Source: Primula veris
Taxonomy: Eukaryota; Streptophyta; Magnoliopsida; Ericales; Primulaceae
Assembly: GCA_963682055.1 (NCBI GenBank)
Contig: OY821750.1
Location: forward strand, 30,016,402-30,080,401
Reading direction: 5' to 3'
Length of the DNA stretch: 64,000 bases
The notes below the pieces were generated by a model that was not told the origin of the DNA, did no database searches, and saw only the letters and a list, made by a program, of their open reading frames with translations. Both the position numbers and the translations under genes were made by a program. The first letter of the stretch is position 1, and every line of letters starts with the position of its first letter. Below are positions 11,970 to 24,676 of the stretch, piece after piece.

Positions 11970-14900
11970 CTAATAGAAATCCTCTAATGTTTCTATAGTT
12001 GGAGTGTAGTTTCCCCCGCCATGAATGTATTGCAACTTCGCAAGTAAGCTCGTCCAAGTAGTCGAATCCTCTGCACTTCATAATCCGCAATGAAGACATT
12101 TTCTAATTTACGAGCAAAAATATTTTTCAAAAAACATAAGTTGTTGATTGATGAACTATAATCCGACAAATCGATGCATTTACTCCCACCTTACTAGTTC
12201 ACTTTCGACCAGCAGCGTCGATCCATAAGACATGATAACATTATTAGGTCTGCATAGTAAAATAAGTCTGGAAGTTTGCCACCACTTGTGATGATCAGCC
12301 TATATATCTGCTTAAAAATTGAATTACATAACATGCAATATTTCATACAATATTATGCCACATCGAATTGTATTAGTGTATATCAAGATTTTTGTCCATC
12401 TACTTCAACATTTATGCTATGTCAAACATCTTATAGAAAGATCATTAAATCGTCTTTGATCTAAAAAAAAGCATATCGATCTTGTAGTACTTTCTATTTC
12501 TCTCGGTGGAATTCTCATTTTTGTGTAATGAATTTAATTCATGACATTCATGCCAATTGTAACAATTTTGTTTGTCTGTATACTGTGATTTGGCAATTTT
12601 TCTCTAACACTGCATGTGAGACTCACTACTCATCGTTTTAATATTTATGAATCTCTTGGGGACCATTTGTAAGTGCAATTTAACCTGTAGTTCTTGATCA
12701 GGAATGTAAAATTATCCACTTTTAAGAAATGCTCCAAACTCAGTTTTCACCTCACTTAGTAAAGTTAAGTTATGCCCTCGTAAATCAAGTTTCACCCCCA
12801 CTTCGTTGAAAATATTGTAAATTGTTAATCAAACTCTCTTGTAGTGAAATAATGACACCAATTTATAACATGTTCTACTTACCTATTTAATGGAATTATT
12901 TTCCAGTGTCTACTCCCAGTTCCAAAATTGATGGTTTAAAAGAAGATTTTAAACAACATGATTCTGTTTGTTTGACATGTACGGGGGTGTCAAAATTTAG
13001 AATATAAAAGTGAGTGGTTTCAAATCACCGTTTTTAACGTATTTTAGTAAAAATACATGGTTAAAAATTTTAAAAAAAATCATAATTTTCGGTATTACGG
13101 GGCTGCTGCGCCTGATGGTCTGCATCTATGAAATATGCCATCTTAGTGAAAGCAACCAAAAGTACCAAAACACTTTCTATTTGGTTAGATGGAATAAATT
13201 CTCTAGTAAGAGAGTGAATGTTTCACAATAAATCTACGTTTTAGCTTCTAGAAACTAGAGATTTTCTCCTCATTGGTAAATACTATAGTACATTATTTCG
13301 TTCCTTTTACATTTAACTATTATCATGATTTTAGCATGCCTGCTCATGAGTGGTATACGTGTAAATATATGACCTTATGAACTACTAAGTCGGACGTGTG
13401 TATAAATTATAATAATGTAGTCTTTTCTTGGTGACTCTAGGGACTTGGTCTCAATAGTATATATAGTAGTACTATTTTATTAGAGTAGGTGACAATACCC
13501 TTTTTATTTCTCCAAAATCAATTTTTCCTTCTAAAAGTGAATGATTCATATAGGATTATTATATATTTTTAGCATGATCGTTCACAAAAAGATTACATGA
13601 GAACTGGTCTAGCATTTTACAAGTGGAAGGAGTACCACAATATACGGCATAAATCAGGAAATGTATGTTCTGCATAGAATATAGATTATATGTAGATATT
13701 CTGTAAAAAAAATATATTCAATTCATGTGCAAAAAGAGCACTGAGCAGTGTCTGTCTTATAAAATTACAGGCAACAACAATAACTAACATGCTGTTACAT
13801 ATATAAGGGTAACAATTATACTGCTGAAATGGGATATTTAAGTTTGTATTTGAATAAATATAAAGTATCATCAACTAGTTAATTGGCCATAACTATATTA
13901 TGTGTCATAATATGTCTTAAAACTTTGAGTTTGTTTGATGGTATTCATAAAAGATTTGTAACAAACTTGCAGCTCTTTTTTTTGGTGATGGAACCTTTAT
14001 AATTAAACTCCATGATAGTTGCTACTAATATGTGGCATATAAATCTAAATTAAAGTACTTTTTGATCTCTTTCATTACAAATGGACAGCATTCAGGTCTT
14101 TTTTCCTCAACTTCAACATAGATTTGGCAATTATCTAAGGCCAAAAAGAAAAGAAAAAAACAGTCTTATTATTAATTATTAAAACAACAATTGAATACAG
14201 ATTTCAGATGTTCGTGGAATGCTCCAATGAGCTAACTCTAAAACATTTTTTAATATATTTTTTTTCAGTCACTAATGATATACATATATAAAGGTTGCGA
14301 TTATGGCTTAGGCGTTTGTTTAACGGGCTTTAGACATACGTTTCATAATATTCTTTTGATGGACTGTATAAATAACGGGACTCATTATTTCTTTCTGTTT
14401 TAATTTCCGGTAATGGCTATTATCCATCCAAATTAATTCATCCTAAAAAATGTGCTAATTGATCCTGTTCTCATTCTGGGATTAATGGCTGATAACTTAC
14501 AATCTCGTTATTTGACAAGTAAACCTAAGCATGATCACGTCTCGACTAAGATTAGTAGTGCAATTATAAATAAATGCTGTTATATATAGAAATAAAATGT
14601 AACCAAAATAGGTCCCGGAATTAGAATTTTGCAAAGCATACTGATGTAATGTATGGGGACATAATATATTAATGTATTTCACATGGGCTGTCACAAACTT
14701 GCTACTAATATCGAATCAGATATTTTATTCAGATTTTAATAGCATAAGAGCTAGTTGACGACCACCTGTCGTTATAGTAAATATTATACCTATACAAACG
14801 TTTTGTTTTGGTGGTTTAAATGAGAGAATGACAACTGAGGCTGATTTAATAACAATTGGACCCTCTGATTTATTATAATTAAGATTGAGATCACACTTGA

Positions 14901-15980
14901 ACTAGTATGTGGTATCATATATACTTATGGAACAACATTCGATTAAATCAACAAGGAAGTAAACAGATTGAGACAGTCGAGGATCACGACCTCTCATTTT
15001 GAGAAATTTAATGAAAAAATATTTTGTCTATATATTATGATTAAAATCTTAAAGAAATAGCGTCCTTTCTATTACGGAAAAAAAACTCATTTGTGGTATG
15101 AAAAAAATTTATATAGAAAATTGGCCCCTCCCGTTCAACTTTTCTTGTTCTACCCCTGAAATCAATATCTACATTTTGCAAATTATATACTAAATAGATT
15201 TTAACCAATAAATTTTATATAGTAACTAAACAGTCTAGATTATTCGACTTCGATATATCATCTACTCTCATAGTCCTTTCATCATGCACTAGATAGGTCG
15301 ATTAACTCGTTTTTTTATCGTACATGTTGATTACTTTTGATGGAGCCAATTCTATTTAATTTAAATAGTAGTAGGATGTTAATTACTAGCTTCATATCGG
15401 TTTTCTAATTTAGAAAGTATTCGATTTTGAAACTCGTGTTTGGGATCTCGCTGCTAAAAATTTGCTGTCGACTATCATGCTCATAAAACTAATGAATAAA
15501 TATATCTAATCAAGTTAAAGATATTGTACATGTAATTAAGTGTTATAGTTTATTATCCCACATCCATGAAATGTCGATCAAATCTGTGATTTATAAAGAG
15601 TTATCATCCTTACTATTAACGAGGTATTTTAATAGTAAGATATATTGGCTCTAATACTAAGATTTAACTAATTTATAATATACTCACAGTTTTTAATTTC
15701 ATAATTTACAATTCTCAGATTTTCCATTAATACTATCAAGATCACATTAATATTTTCTCTATTGTAGACGCACATACAACTCAAGAAATCCGTAAATGTT
15801 TTCTCAATGGAGGAATTTACATAAAAAGGTAATCGTCTCTCATCGTTTATTGAATAAAAATGATGATGAATAAACAGAAAAAATAGCCATTAGTACATAT
15901 TTTAGGATTTTCATTTCCACATTACAAAAAAAAAATGTTATATATGGCCATATATTGGTTATTTCCTTCAAAAAAAATAA
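11970..15980. other. Intergenic, no gene seen
   Basis: About 4 kb of AT-rich DNA with only short unrecognised ORFs. Near 13,290-13,635 the two ends (ttatttcgttcctttt and aagtggaaggagta) are weakly Stowaway-like, but the match is too poor to call an element. Confidence 0.4.
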
Positions 15981-15984
15981 AAAA

Positions 15985-16215
15985 ATAACGCTCATGGACT
16001 GTATTTGTTTTACAAAAACTGGAAAAACTGATATTTTCAAAAAAAATAAAAAACCTGGAAAAACTGACTTGCACAATAGATAAATATTATATTAGGATAA
16101 TTTGAAAATAACGCTCATGGACTGTATTTGTTTTACAAATAGCCCCAATGTATTTTGGAAATTTTGAATCAACCTCCATACCATCTATGTTTTGCAAATA
16201 AACATCATGGAAATT
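15985..16215. repeat. Direct repeats of a transposon-like sequence
   Basis: A 31 bp sequence beginning aacgctcatggactgtattt occurs at about 15,987 and 16,109. The second copy continues into 'tagccccaatg...ttttgcaaataaac', a text style typical of high-copy plant MITEs. A 'ctggaaaaactga' word is also duplicated between them. No ORF of note. Confidence 0.6.
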
Positions 16216-17033
16216 TAAAAGAACATATATACAACGTATATTAGAAAAAAGACCAAGCGATACTAAGTTCGCATAGTAGAAAATTTGTATCTAGATTTTT
16301 TCAACAACTAAATTGCATGCATCGTCACCGTGACAAAAGGTCAAAGACGATCAATACACATAACGTTAATTATCACCTTAGTTGTTTGTAGTATATTCAC
16401 TGCTCAAATGAGTTATCTTCATTTACCTTAAATCGTAATATCATAAAACAACTGCCACATACTATTGATCCAACATGAAAGAAAGTACGCATATGGACTC
16501 GGTCGAAGCTTATAATAATCCATCCAATTCAATAAGTTTTACAAAACAATATATTTATTATGTCTTTTTTTTTTAATTAAAATCTCTTAGAAAAAAAAGC
16601 ATTTCAACTCCTAATATACGACGGAAAAAACATTTAGGAAACCAGCTCCTCCTGATCTAGGACTAGTTAGACATTTGTTTGGAAGTAGAGCAAGGGATCA
16701 AAACAAAGTTGTTGAAAAGGGAAGCAGAAGCGAAAAAAGTGAAAAACAAAAGAAAAGAAATTTATGAAAAGATCTACATATATAATAAAGAGAAACGATG
16801 AACACCTATTTATTTTGATTTATAGGTCTCGGATTCATATTTTCGTTTTGTTTGTCAAGACATTAATTGTTTTTTAAAGTTTTATCTTTCGCTTGAACCT
16901 GAAAAAGGGAATATCTCTTCCCGTTTGTGATTTGTTTCTGCTATACTACTTTGGAGTTTTCTCCTTTAAATGAAATATTGCTTAAGAAAAAAAACATCTT
17001 CCATTGTAAAAAAATCACTTTCTTGTAGAAGTC

Positions 17034-17070
17034 ATGTTTTCCGTTTTCCGTTTTCCGCTTTCCGCTTCCT
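17034..17070. repeat. 7-mer tandem repeat (ttttccg)
   Basis: Four to five tandem copies of ttttccg / ctttccg in an AT-rich region. Simple sequence, no gene link. Confidence 0.6.
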
Positions 17071-17348
17071 ACTATTTTATATGAGAATTTTTTTTTTATT
17101 TTTTTCACGTTTTCATTTCCAATTCCCGTACACACTTCTTCATGACAAGTTGGTAACTATGGGTCAAAGTGATATGTTATCAAATTAAAGAGCCAAAATC
17201 ACAAAAATACAGAAAACTATAAGAATGTGAGAATCTAAACATTTCTTTTCTAATTAAAAAAAAAAAAACTCAGTGGATTATAAATAAATAAATAAAACTC
17301 AGTGAAGTTTCATCGCCAATTTTCTCTCTCTACAATTACCACTGTAAA

Positions 17349-17351
<3 letters not shown>

Positions 17352-17400
<49 letters not shown>
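17352..17400. repeat. Compound (CT)n(AT)n microsatellite
   Basis: An uninterrupted ct run passes directly into an at run. A further 'acacacac' tract lies about 25 bp downstream. Likely length-variable between individuals. Confidence 0.9.
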
Positions 17401-17402
<2 letters not shown>

Positions 17403-18013
17403 TATATGCATTTATATAAATATATACACACACACTTATCATCAGTAATTACTTGGTTATTTATTTCCAAATTACTGTAATTAATTAGTTTCCACCAGTA
17501 TGTAGTGATTAATATACTCTCTTACTGTTTGTTACTTAATTTAAATTTTCTATATATGAATTGAATTGTCTTGGTTACATTTTTAACTGTTAATTGATTT
17601 ATTAGTTAATTCTTGCTGATTTATTTGATAGTGTATTGATAGGAAATTTGTGTTTATTAAGTTTTATTATTTTGTTTGAACTGAAAATAGTAAGAAAAGA
17701 AAGAAAAAAATAATCAGAGTTCTAGTTATCTGTATTTATGGTTTATTTTATTTTTTAATAATGTTTCAGTGTGTAATATGTTTGTCTTAATAATTAATAA
17801 GATTCTGCATTTATGCTACTTTCCTTTCTTTTTTTAAGGTTTTAATTTTTTGTTATATTAATCTTGTTCAATAATTGATGTTATTATACTCTGCTTAATT
17901 AGGGGAAGGTTAAAACATCACTAAAAAAACCTTGCAATTAATAATGTGCTTAGTTTGAATTAAAAAAAATAAGGTATTGTACATAATCTACTTGGAAAAA
18001 GGATAAAAAAGCT

Positions 18014-18364
18014 GTTAAGTACCTAAAGTTCTAAACATATTGGCTTTTAACATTTTGGTAGTCGACCTTTTAAGTTTTTCCAATTTGTGTCCCCACCCAC
18101 CAATTTTTATTTAATTAGGAGACTGGTGATAAATAAAACGACGGAATTACAGTTGCGTGGTCTCCCCTAACAAATAGTGAGTGAAATTTCGTCAACTTAC
18201 TTCATAAATAGATCCCAACGTGAGATATAAGGACCTTAACTCGATCAATTTATTTTTGTCGGGCCCCTAATTGGATGAAAGCAGGAAGGTGGGACCCAAA
18301 TTGGTAAACTCAAAGGTTGGGTACTACAATGGTAAAAGTCAATAGTGCACGGTACTAAACAACT
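18014..18364. mobile_element. TIR element (MITE), about 350 bp
   Basis: The left end (gttaagtacctaaagttcta, then ggcttttaacattttggtag, then ccaatttgtgtccccacc) matches the reverse complement of the right end (gtttagtaccgtgcactatt, then gacttttaccattgtagtac, then ccaatttgggtcccacc). The arms are about 85 bp and imperfect. There is no transposase ORF, so I read it as a non-autonomous DNA transposon; superfamily not assigned. It lies upstream of the esterase gene. Confidence 0.7.
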
Positions 18365-20348
18365 TTTTCCCATTGAAAAATTACCCAGTGCATTTACTTA
18401 GAGAGAAAATTACTTATAACTGTGTGTTAAGACTTGAGATCACGTGACTGTCGTCTGTCGTTGAGGCATGAGAAGATGCATAGGAGTATTTTTTTTATAT
18501 AATTATGCTTAGTTTGGCGAGCCAATTTGCCGGGTAAGTTCAAACTCCAAACATGTTTATGTTAAGTAAAAGTGAGTACCTTATCAAACACAATTCATTA
18601 GCTAGAAGTTTATTTTGCCTTTAACAAGTTTCAGATCTTATATTCATAGGCAATTAAAGCATTAGCTAGAAGATACATTACAATGAGACTTCGATAGATT
18701 TAGAATTTTAGAGTTGTGAACACGGAAACTTCCGAAGTTTAATTAGGACTTCTTGTCAAATTTTAGGAATAAGAACTATATATACTTACTAGCAGAAGTG
18801 AAGTTCTTGTTCTAGATTGAGAACAATCGAGTAGCTAGTAGAAGTTGAGGAATGGATAATTTCTTTATATCACAGACTAGATTTATCATTTTAGCTATTC
18901 ATTCAGCTAAAGTTCTAAACTAATAGTTCAGTACCTACTCTTGGGGAATCATGTCACTTGTTTTGAGATGAAATAGTATGGAGAGGCTGTTAGTCCCTGT
19001 GTTAAAAATGAATATTACCACTGTGAATAATAATTTGGGATATAATTTTACATCTACTGGGGAATGGGAGGCTAGACTAGTAATCCAACACTACCCACTC
19101 GGGGAAAATTGTCACTTATTCAGGAGAGTTTTTTTTTATAAGAGCAATTCATCCCTAGAAGATCCGAATCATATTGTGAAATATACAGGGAATCGGATTA
19201 ACATTCTAGTCCAGTGTAATCTTGCAATACAAACTCCCCCCTAAAAGAAATTAGTCTAAAACCTCTTTTATCATGAACTTAAGATACTGCTTTCAAGTTA
19301 AGTAACCCAATCAGAGCCTTATTGCCTGCAGATTCATGATCATTAGAAGATTTTACTCTCTTTTAATTTGTTTTGGTAGAATAATTTTCTAATTTATTGC
19401 AGAGCTAACGTTGGACTAGTAGACTCGATTGGAGAATAAGAATAAATGGTGTAATCCCAATTTTGTTAAAAGTGATCCTGATTTCAATATACCTATCACT
19501 GGTAAAATTATCATACAGTGTGCAATTGTGACTACGAGTTATCTGTAAATCTTAACCACGTTACGGAGATGGGGAATACAGAAAACGATATAAAACTATA
19601 ATATATTCTGTTTCCCTTGTCTGATATATGATGGGTTGATATGGTCCAGTGGTCGAGGCAACTAAAGAGGCACATATAATATTTATGTTAGTGATTTGAT
19701 TCTTTAATACATGTTATAATTATTATTGATATGAATCTTGTCCCCATTGAGACGCTAAGATTATTTACAAATGCTGTAGTAAACATTTGGGAATAAACAG
19801 AAGGAACATGACATTATTATTTGTCAATAGAGACGCTAAATGTTTTTTTATGTGGAATTGAATATCAAAATAAAGCTAAAACAGAGGTGTAAATGTATCC
19901 CTCAAGGCATGCCATTAGTTTATTCCGTGACTCTAAAACAAATAAGCTATAGTATTAATTAAAAGAAAATTTTGGTTGTCTGTCGGAAGACAAATTATAC
20001 ATTGTCATTGTATATTCCATGTCAGAATTGTGACAATAATTTCTACTAAATTTGATTTCCTTTCTAGAGTGTCGCTAATTATTAGAAGTTATGGATGTGG
20101 ATACGTATGCCTTTCTTTTTCACTTTTAACAAAGTAAATTTTCAATTCATATTGGTTTTATTTATTACTTGTGGTATTTTTGGTGTGTATTATGAACTCT
20201 TATTGAGGTCTACACCTAAAAGAATATGGTTAAATTCCATATTTTGATTTTCAATTTTGTAAACATCAGTGATTGTAGCTCTCAGATAGAAAGATGTACT
20301 CCTAAAACATATAGAGATTTGTACAATGTGTTTATGTAGAGAGGGGAA
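18365..20348. other. Upstream region of the esterase gene
   Basis: No recognised gene. The 88-codon ORF at 18,978-19,244 has no recognisable family. The esterase promoter and leader must lie toward the right end, but no clear TATA box could be fixed. Confidence 0.4.
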
Positions 20349-23076
20349 ATGGTAGGACCAGAGAGGCCACAGTTTGTGATATTCGGATCATCGATAGTAC
20401 AATTCAGTTTTGCTGCAGAAGGATGGGGTGCTATTTTGGCTGACATTTACTCTCGGAAGGTACACAACCTCTCCCCTCTTTCCATTGTCTTTAATCTGTT
20501 CTCTCTTATTACGTCTTGCTAACCGATATATGTTTTTAGGGTCTTTTTTATCTGAGCAAATGCTTCTTGTGAACTTCATTTATAACTAAGTATAAGTGTA
20601 CTATATTGAAAGTGCAGTGTTTTTGTAGTGAATGCAAGTGCTGACTTTTATTGAAACCGATACAGGCAGACGTTTTTCTGCGAGGTTATACTGGTTGGAA
20701 TTCTAGGCGTGCTCTTCAAGTTCTTCATAAAATTTTTCCTAAGGTAATTTTTATTTGTTAGATCAGTATCCGATTTTTTTTCAGTCATATTTTGCAATAA
20801 ATATTTCAGGGTGCAGCTGTACAACCTTCTCTGGTGATAGTCTATTTCGGTGGTAATGATTCAATGCGACCTCACCGAAGTGGTTTGGGGCCTCATGTCC
20901 CTCTTACCGAATACATTGAGAATATGAGGAAGATAGCCGTTCATCTAAAGGTAATTCCTTTTTTTAACAAGTGGAGAGGTAAAATTGACTATCATACTAC
21001 AAAATTAGATACCTGTTCAAATGAACTCAGTACATGGGTGATAAATTACTTTGTAATTGTGCGTTCTCCTACCCACTGATACAGTCTAATGTGACAAACA
21101 TTAAAATCTTTTAAATTTCTAAAAATCTATGACTAAAAGTTGAAACACGCCCATGTCTTTTTGGGAACATGATTTCGGAGATATACTGGACTTTTTAATA
21201 AGCTGATGCTGCAAATCCCTATTGGTGTTTAACATTTTAAAAGCCAGTATGCTTAACCAGTCTTGCATTTGCAATCCCATCTGTATAGTTAAGCTACGAA
21301 GCTTTTGTAGATAACATGTGTTAATGTTACCAGTGATTGGTCACTTCTTTAATGCTGTTCTTTATAAGAGAAAATTTAACATTTTAAGTCACAATCTACC
21401 AATTCTTACATCATCAAAGTATTCGATGCCTATTCTTAAAATATATATTTTGGTAGCAGAGCCTTTCAGAGAAGACCCGTATAATCTTTCTTACCGCTCC
21501 ACCAGTAAATGAAGAACGAATTCAAGAATTTACAGGGTGCTCTTTTCTCTGTTCCTTTTATATTTATTAATATTTTACAGCTAATGTTAAATTACAATGT
21601 CACAGTAATTTTTCTTTCTTGGATAGCAGATGTAACTTTGATGATTTAGGCCGTACAAACCAAGGTTGCCAAAAGTATGCAGAAGCATTGGTAAATCTTT
21701 GCCGAGAAGAGGGTATAAAGGTAGTTGATGTTTGGACAGCAATGCAGACCTCGGATGACTGGGCTACTACTTGCTTTACGTAAGTAATTTTGTATCATCT
21801 TATTTTTTCATTTGTAACTTTCTTATTGAGCAATGTTTGAGTAACTTTAATAAGGCTTAGGAGTGGCCCAAAGGACAATATCCTGGTGTGGAGCTTTTAC
21901 ACATTTCTTTTGAGTTTCGGAAATAAAGAAAAAAATACTCATGCACAGTTTCTTTTCTTTTTTTTGAGGAGGGAGCGCTACCACATCAGTAAAGAGTGGT
22001 CATATACAATGTCTTCTGTAGTTTGGTTTTTTAATTTTCAGTTTTCAGTGGTTTCTGGTAGTCGTTTAGTGGAAGTCTAAATTGAATGAATTTCTTGGGT
22101 AGGTGCGAAAACCAAATCCAAACAGGTTAAGGAAATATAACGCAACTTCAAAAGCTGAGTAGGGGTTTATAAATTTGATACCGGGAACTCATTGGTATAT
22201 GCCTTATCTACTTTAAAATCAATATGGGAGTAACTGCCAAAACCCGCCCAAACTTGTAAAAAACGAATTTTTCTGAAGTACCTTGGTCTATAATTTTAGT
22301 GAACCTGCAAGTTTTCGCTATATTTAATATACCGTGCATATAATTTAGTGGGGAATCACATGTTTCCTCTTTAATGTCTACTCAGGTTTTCACCTTTGAG
22401 TTATGAAAGTTTTTTAGCTTTTGCCTTAAAATAACAGATTTAGACAATTTGAACTAAGAAAAAGCATTGATTCCATGTTCCTGTATGCAGTGGAAACTCA
22501 GGTATCTTTAGTTGTTGAAAACACCAAATCCAAACAACTCTATATAGGCCGTAAGACCCTTTTCTTTATCTAGTTGCCAAATCTGTTGATCAAAAATTAA
22601 AACGCAGAAACTCCAACTATTTGGCCTTTTAGCTGTCTCTTACCTTTGTTTACGAATCACAACTAACTAGTTCTTCACTTTATGTTCCCGTAAGATATTA
22701 TATAGATATTATGCTTACATACCCCTTCCCCACAAAAGAGCTATATAGATCCTATTTACATAGTTCACGGCATAAAAAACTACTTCACACTCGTTATACT
22801 TTCTTGATGATTTAGAAGCTATTTGTTTTCCTAATTTCTTGGGGGGGTTGTTCTTCATCCAGGGACGGAATCCATTTAACAAGTGAGGGGAGCAAAATTG
22901 TAGTGAGAGAGATATTGGCAGTGCTTAAAGAAGCGGATTGGGAACCAAGTCTGCACTGGAAATCACTACCAAACGAATTCTCCGAGGACTCACCATATGA
23001 TCTGGTGGGAGCTGATGGTAAAACTACTATCAACATCTCTGATACAAACTTTCACTGGGATAATGATTGGGAGTAG
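20349..23076 (+). CDS. CPRD49: GDSL esterase/lipase, CPRD49 / isoamyl acetate esterase type
   Basis: Six exons: 20349-20459, 20666-20743, 20810-20950, 21460-21536, 21630-21779 and 22863-23076. All have GT-AG borders and join in frame to 256 residues. It belongs to the SGNH hydrolase superfamily, in the plant group close to yeast IAH1. Block I is GSSI (the usual GDS with D changed to S; catalytic Ser about S15), block III is GGND (77-80) and block V is DGIHLT (D187, H190). CFTDGIHLT and EADWEPSLHWKSLP are characteristic of the CPRD49 group. No signal peptide is seen, unlike the large secreted GDSL families, so it is probably not secreted. It would hydrolyse short-chain esters; the substrate is unknown. 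The long fifth intron (about 1.08 kb) precedes the last exon. The start is the first ATG giving the conserved MVGPERPQFV N-terminus. Confidence 0.93.
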
Positions 23077-24379
23077 AAATGTGCAACATCAAGAATTTTC
23101 TTTAGACAGTTTCTTGTGAATGTATTACATTTCCTATCAATGGGAGTTGAATCTCTTTTATCTTTTCCTTGAATTTTTACTTGTGCAACTCTTCCATTAT
23201 CTTCTTCTTTTGCACTTCATTGCAAAAATTATTCAACCCCCCCCCCCCCCTTTTTTTTTTAAGTTTTAAAAATCCCATGATTCCCGAATTTTAATTGCAG
23301 CCTCCCGGAGTCGGTGTGTGTGTAGTTTGATGTAATCAACCAACCTTCATCGAAGACCTTAGAAATTACTTGCCAGTGAAAGATGTTATTTAACTCCTAA
23401 ATTGAAAATAGACTGAATACCATTACTTCAGGACCTCGGGTAATTGGGTTGATTTACGCTTCTTTGTTTGTTCTCTCCATATGTGCTTTGAGTTTTCCCC
23501 AAAGATCAGTATAACACGCTTTTTGATTAATAGAACATTCAAAAGAAAATATGCATGCTGGAATAACATTATTGTGCTATCGATTCTTTGAATGCAGTCT
23601 TTGTACCAAATTTAGTACGAAGAATTAAGGTGGATGATAAAATTAAAACTCAATTATTTTTTCTCGAGTATTTATTTTGGACTGAATTTTTTATGTACAA
23701 ACACGGTAATTTGAACAATGATTTATACATTGTTTATGAACAATGATACCGAAGAAAAGGAAAACATATAACATTCAAACAACTCCCACATTTGAGTTTT
23801 GACAGATGAGCAACAGACAACTCTTGGCAGACTTATATAGTTCTATTTCTGTTTAATATGATCGAAGTGAAAAAGAAAAAAAAAAAGTTTTGTATTTTCC
23901 AAACACTCGAAGATAAGACGTCACTATTAAAATTCGAACTTGTTATTCCAGCAAGCAGCTAGTCTGCTCATTCGCAAATATTTGGGATAAATTGTGCTTC
24001 ACCAATTTAAAATGCGCTATACCTCAACATTCTGTTGAACAAATCATTTGTGACTGGACATATTGTAAAGTCAAAAAAGTCGGTTACCAATGTATACAGA
24101 CGAAGATATTCAGATTTCAAATACAACCATTATAGGCACGAAATTTTGTATGCGTACGTGACAGAACTATAAGCTTGTTATCTTATCATTATAAAACAAA
24201 TAAGCGGCTTATTAGAACTAGGTTTGAGTTTCCAGGTGATAACTTCTAGTTTCTCATGCCAGAAAACGAAAGAAAAAAAAAAGAAGAAATGCAGCAATTT
24301 TACGGTGATTCAAGCAAATGTATTGCAACTTAGAGTTAAAAAACAACAGATAGCTACTTTTTCTACAAATATGAAAGCA
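23077..24379. other. Convergent intergenic region
   Basis: This region separates the 3' ends of the esterase (+) and the small membrane protein gene (-). It holds a poly-C/poly-T tract at about 23,238-23,260. No further gene was recognised. Confidence 0.5.
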
Positions 24380-24676
24380 TCAAGACTTGGATTGTTTTTC
24401 GGATTGCCTTCTGGCGCGCCTTTGCCTTGAGCTAAGAGATGACTTGAACTTTCCTCCACCTTCTTCAGAATCCTCAAAATCTTTGAAGGATTTCTACACA
24501 AATAAACGAATTTGAATAAACATGATACACTAGGTAACAGCCATGAAGAAAATTTACATTAATATTTAGTAGTAGTATATAACCTCTCTAATTTCAGCAA
24601 AGCTAACTACATAGAAAGTAACAGCTGCAGCTGCAACAATGCCCAATACAGGTAGAGCTAGTTGCATTCCATCCAT
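24380..24676 (-). CDS. Small single-pass membrane protein, 68 residues
   Basis: Two minus-strand exons, 24676-24584 and 24493-24380, are separated by a 90 bp GT-AG intron in phase 0. The product begins MDGMQLALPVLGIVAAAAVT, and residues about 6-26 form one hydrophobic segment. A charged tail follows (KDFEDSEE acidic patch, SSRQRRARR basic patch, ending SEKQSKS). I believe I have seen similar short proteins (MDG.QLALP.LGIVAAAAV) as uncharacterised conserved plant membrane proteins, but cannot name one securely. The N-terminal segment may act as a signal anchor or organelle-membrane helix with the basic tail outside the bilayer; that is inference. The clean splice sites and coding-like composition support a real gene. 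Confidence 0.8.

Noticed and set aside
13290..13635. Weak Stowaway-like ends
   Set aside because: The terminal match is only about a dozen bases with mismatches and no clean TA flanks.
18978..19244. 88-codon plus-strand ORF upstream of the esterase
   Set aside because: No homology that I recognise and no splice or leader context.
19630..19680. tRNA-like words 'ggtccagtggtcgaggca'
   Set aside because: No acceptor stem, anticodon arm or T-loop (GGTTCGA) can be paired around it.
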